41,025 bases of DNA, taken from assembly GCA_022563315.1 (NCBI GenBank), contig JADFNO010000011.1, positions 1 to 41,025 of the forward strand, in the 5' to 3' direction. The notes beneath the pieces are model-generated. The model saw nothing but the letters and a program-made list of their open reading frames with translations, had not been told where the DNA came from and made no database searches. This DNA is from Planctomycetota bacterium (GTDB lineage: Bacteria; Planctomycetota; Phycisphaerae; Phycisphaerales; SM1A02). Of this stretch, positions 38,187-41,025 are shown piece after piece. Each line of letters starts with the position of its first letter. The first letter of the stretch is position 1. The translations under genes and the position numbers were made by a program.

Positions 38187-38677
38187 CTCGTGAGTCTTAT
38201 TCTCACACATCCACCCGCCGCTCCGAGACGTTCAGCCGATGGCGGAAGGAGACGACTTCATCCCCGAGAAACGGGGCGGAGAGGGGGCCGGTTCATAGGC
38301 GCAGGAGACGGACTTGAACTTACCGTGGTTGAGGGTGAGAATCGGAGTCGTCCGTTCCGGGGGCATGTTGGGTCACCAGCGTGGGGTGTGATTTTTCGAC
38401 GAGCCGTCGAATGGGGCGCAAGTGTCCGACCCCGCCGACCACTCACCGGGAGAGCCGTATTTCATAGTTTCTTTTCTGCCACGTATTCCTCCCGTTTTCA
38501 TGCCCAAATCTCCTGAGCTCAGCCGGAGGTCTTCGGGGCTCTCACAACGACAGCTTGGTTTTGGATGGTAAAATCACCATTAACAAACGTACTTGTCCCA
38601 TCCTGTGCGATACGCTCGCTCGACCCTCAGAGACGGCCAAAAAGCCGCTTGGTGATGCTTTGAGCGTGCCGATTCGG

Positions 38678-38706
38678 CTTCAATATCGCGAGACGGGCGT
38701 TATACT
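38678..38706 (+). promoter_or_regulatory. Candidate promoter of the Ser/Thr kinase gene
   Basis: Good -10 TATACT (38701-38706); the -35 at 17 bases is weak (CTTCAA, 38678-38683). 71 bases before the kinase start. Confidence 0.35.
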
Positions 38707-38777
38707 GGAGCAACGTGACCGGGCGATGGTGCCGGACGAAGGTCATACGAAAATTGTCGGGTAAGTGTTTCATAGCG

Positions 38778-40835
38778 ATGGGAGGGAACGTGGAACCAGA
38801 TGAATCGACCACGAAAGATACCGCCAGTCTGTCTGGTGATGTGAGTATTTCTGAGCGAGGTCAGCGCGATCCGTCTGAACTACAGATCGGCGAACGCATC
38901 GACCATTACATTATTCGCCAAAAGCTCGGCGAGGGCGGTTTCGCCATCGTCTATCTCGCCGAGCAGACCGAACCGGTCACCCGCCGGGTCGCGTTGAAGA
39001 TCATCAAGCCCGGCATGGACAGCCGGCAGGTCATCGCCCGGTTCGAGGCGGAACGACAGGCCCTGGCGAAGATGAGCCATCCTCACGTGGCCAGGATCTT
39101 CGACGCGGGTTCGACGGAAGCGGGCAGGCCGTACTTCGTCATGGAACTCGTTCCCGGCGAACCCATCACCGACTATTGCGATCGACACCGGCTGACGACG
39201 GCCCAGCGTCTCGAATTGTTCAAACAGACCTGCGAAGCCGTGCAGCACGCGCATCAGAAAGCGATCATCCATCGCGACATCAAACCTTCCAACGTGCTGG
39301 TGACGGTCCTGGAGGGCAAGCCCAATGTCAAGGTGATCGACTTCGGAGTGGCGAAGGCGATCGAGCACCGGCTGACCGAGCAGACGATCTACACTGAACA
39401 GGGACAACTCATCGGCACGCCCGAGTACATGAGTCCGGAACAGGCGGAGATGGGCGCCCTCGACATCGACACCCGTACGGACATTTACTCGCTGGGCGTG
39501 CTGCTGTATGAACTGCTCACCGGCTCACTGCCCTTCGATCCCAAATCGCTGCGCAAGGCCGGTCTGGCGGAGATCCAGCGGATCATCCGGGAGGAAGAGC
39601 CTCCCCGTCCGAGTACGCGTCTGACCTCGATGGATGAGAAGGAATCGTCCAGCGTTGCGAAGTTGCACCATGTGGACCGGCGATCGTTGTCGAGGGAGAT
39701 TCGCGGCGAACTCGACGCGATCACGATGAAGGCTCTGGCGAAGGATCGCAGCCTGCGGTATGGCTCCGCCTCCGAATTCGCCGCGGATGCCGAGCGTTAC
39801 ATCAATGGTGAACCCGTTCTGGCGAGAGCCCCGGGAAGGTACTATCGTCTGCGTCGTCGTCTCCGCAAACACCGCGGAGTGCTTTCTGCAACGGCGGCGG
39901 TGCTGGCGATCGCCAGTTTCGTGGCGACCCAGTTCATCGTGCAGATGGATCGCCGTTCGAGTCAGCATCGCATCGCTCAACAACTTGTATTTAGGCTTGC
40001 TGATCTTCAAGCGCAGACTCACTGGTATGGTAGTGTCGTTCGAGAGTTGACTAAACGCAATAATTCCATTCTTCTGAAATTGACTGAGCAAATTGATTCT
40101 CCTCCCGACACCGAATCGGCGTTTCATTCCGATCCGAACATCCGGGATGCGATCGAATTGCTTCATCTCATATTTGTGGAAATATCGATGATGCAAAATA
40201 GGGTATTTTGGTGGGAAAAATTTATGATAGAAGCAGATGCAGATAACGTAGAAATAATGAGACGAGAAACAGAAAATATGGTAAGAGAAGTTACGTCTGA
40301 GGTTTTGGCAAAATGGGCATCCCGCGAAGGGATAAGCGCATCGCTGGAAGCTCGGTTGGGAAGCGTAACCCGTGAATTGGTTCGTCCGCCAATAACTGCG
40401 ACATCAAGGGATATTGCCGCCGCCCTTTTGAAAGACTATCCGGATTCATTTGAAGACGGAGCGAAGGCATTCTTGACGTACCTCAAGCACACGCTGGAGT
40501 ACTCCTTAAATCCAACGCTTCTTGATATCGATGAAATCGATATGCCGGCGCTCGACCCAGTGAGCAGAAACGTAACTTTCTGGGATGAGCCTTCAGCCTA
40601 CCCGGATCTTTATCGAAACATTCAGAACAAACGTCCTGAATCACTCTCTAATGAGGAATTGGCTCAAGCCAATTATGCGCTGGCAATAGATATTCGTCAG
40701 ACCAGTTCAGCCTCCCCCGGTATTGGTAGCCCAATGTTCCCCTGGTGGTGGTATTGGTCGAATATAGATTTGATGATACTCGCCGTCTTCGCAGGTGGCT
40801 TTACGCTCTTTGCCATAAGCTTGTGGATCATTTGA
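38778..40835 (+). CDS. Transmembrane Ser/Thr protein kinase with an uncharacterised, low-GC C-terminal half
   Basis: 685 residues from ATG 38778 (MGGNVEPDEST); the frame is open from 38715. Complete Hanks-type kinase (about 43-345): Gly-rich loop LGEGGFAIVYLA, Lys74 (VALKII), HRDIKPSN with Asp167, DFG Asp188, GTPEYMSPEQ and DIYSLGVLLYELLTG. Then a basic stretch, a membrane helix (about 368-388), about 270 residues that match no domain I know, and a second helix at the very C-terminus (IDLMILAVFAGGFTLFAISLWII). From about base 39985 the DNA turns clearly more AT-rich and codon use changes, although the frame is unbroken. Most planctomycete kinases of this type carry TPR or WD40 repeats here instead. 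Confidence 0.88.
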   Translation: MGGNVEPDESTTKDTASLSGDVSISERGQRDPSELQIGERIDHYIIRQKLGEGGFAIVYLAEQTEPVTRRVALKIIKPGMDSRQVIARFEAERQALAKMSHPHVARIFDAGSTEAGRPYFVMELVPGEPITDYCDRHRLTTAQRLELFKQTCEAVQHAHQKAIIHRDIKPSNVLVTVLEGKPNVKVIDFGVAKAIEHRLTEQTIYTEQGQLIGTPEYMSPEQAEMGALDIDTRTDIYSLGVLLYELLTGSLPFDPKSLRKAGLAEIQRIIREEEPPRPSTRLTSMDEKESSSVAKLHHVDRRSLSREIRGELDAITMKALAKDRSLRYGSASEFAADAERYINGEPVLARAPGRYYRLRRRLRKHRGVLSATAAVLAIASFVATQFIVQMDRRSSQHRIAQQLVFRLADLQAQTHWYGSVVRELTKRNNSILLKLTEQIDSPPDTESAFHSDPNIRDAIELLHLIFVEISMMQNRVFWWEKFMIEADADNVEIMRRETENMVREVTSEVLAKWASREGISASLEARLGSVTRELVRPPITATSRDIAAALLKDYPDSFEDGAKAFLTYLKHTLEYSLNPTLLDIDEIDMPALDPVSRNVTFWDEPSAYPDLYRNIQNKRPESLSNEELAQANYALAIDIRQTSSASPGIGSPMFPWWWYWSNIDLMILAVFAGGFTLFAISLWII

Positions 40836-40968
40836 TGCACGGTGAAGCGTAAGACGTCGACGTCTGGCTCTTCACTCGACTCCGTCAGGCACGTGTGCAC
40901 ATGAGAACGACGCTGTTCTCCACGATAGAAAGACGGGCGGTCAAGGAGTTTGGAAGGAATTCAACCGC

Positions 40969-41025
40969 ATGTCAGTTGACACGCACTCTCAAACGCTCAG
41001 TCTGGAACCCCTCGCGGGGCCGGCG
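40969..41025 (+). CDS. Possible start of a further gene, cut by the window end
   Basis: ATG 40969 with GGAAGGA 11 bases upstream, open for 19 codons to the window edge (MSVDTHSQTLSLEPLAGPA). An overlapping frame from ATG 40902 is also open. Too short to judge the product. Confidence 0.35.
   Translation, partial: MSVDTHSQTLSLEPLAGPA

Larger units (their letters stand above)
37957..38777. other. Intergenic region with a MITE and a possible group II intron remnant
   Basis: About 820 bases without a supportable gene; the frame 38049-38516 begins in the MITE and lacks any family signal. Contents: MITE at 38055-38186 with target duplication; at about 38446-38466 the sequence CACCGGGAGAGCCGTAT resembles the start of group II intron domain V but stops short of the paired half; a candidate promoter at 38678-38706. 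Confidence 0.5.

Noticed and set aside
38049-38516. 155-codon plus-strand frame
   Set aside because: It starts in the MITE target duplication and covers its whole length; no family signal.
1-41025. CRISPR arrays, tRNA or rRNA genes
   Set aside because: No regularly spaced direct repeats of CRISPR size, and no cloverleaf or rRNA-like segment, seen on either strand.

Overview
The window looks like chromosomal DNA of a Planctomycetota bacterium, probably Phycisphaerae or a close relative. This is inferred from gene content only: GC-rich codon use, an H-X9-DG-type pseudopilin domain, a CxxCGYDLR-type zinc-ribbon membrane protein, a large transmembrane Ser/Thr kinase, hopanoid HpnH, dapL-type lysine synthesis and a bacterial DNA topoisomerase VI. 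I see no phage, plasmid backbone, CRISPR array, rRNA or tRNA.

Layout. 1-4670 (minus strand): a pseudopilin fragment, then the run degP-like protease / M50 protease / rpsP / trmD / rplS, closed by a terminator. 4790-5440: a REP-associated tyrosine transposase (RAYT) framed by REP palindromes. 5472-8411: hopanoid gene hpnH, then a divergent ECF sigma factor translationally coupled to an unusual anti-sigma/pseudopilin fusion. 8469-11677: rpmI-rplT with its own promoter, dapL, and a threonine/serine dehydratase. 11631-12462: a low-GC insertion carrying a lipoprotein gene, bounded by a repeated copy of the dehydratase 3' end. 12466-24049: a membrane protein, prfB with its programmed frameshift, an M28 peptidase, secreted proteins, an FMN reductase, an aminotransferase, two Arg-rich exported proteins, a zinc-ribbon membrane protein and serA. 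24128-28578: rpsO-pnp, then a histidine kinase convergent with a REC-ANTAR regulator. 28682-31799: top6A/top6B. 32379-36623: ndk, a primary-like sigma factor with a long structured leader, and a polyferredoxin-TPR fusion. 36784-41025: a thioredoxin-like/HMA lipoprotein, a small MITE with a target duplication, a chimeric Ser/Thr kinase, and possibly the start of another gene.

The most striking feature is the density and variety of small dispersed palindromes. There are at least four families within 41 kb: (1) REPs with 8-bp stems next to their probable transposase, with solitary copies at 12439 and 21425; (2) a TTCCGG-TCCG-CCGGAA hairpin with compensatory changes between copies at 19744 and 26866, plus a relative at 26937; (3) a GGGGACGTTCT hairpin at 16781 and 27861 sitting between convergent genes; (4) a TGCT-loop hairpin at 692 and 13346 with a fully compensated stem. 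In addition, heptanucleotide arrays fill both gaps inside rpsP-trmD-rplS and supply or overlap stop codons, and a 132-bp MITE lies at 38055 with a perfect 9-bp target duplication. Together they suggest a genome shaped by small non-autonomous elements that have been adopted as stop codons, start regions and terminators.

Most functions are housekeeping: translation, RNA decay, amino acid synthesis, envelope proteolysis. The more unusual genes are topoisomerase VI, the anti-sigma/pseudopilin fusion, the thioredoxin-like/HMA lipoprotein, the polyferredoxin-TPR fusion and the two-part kinase.
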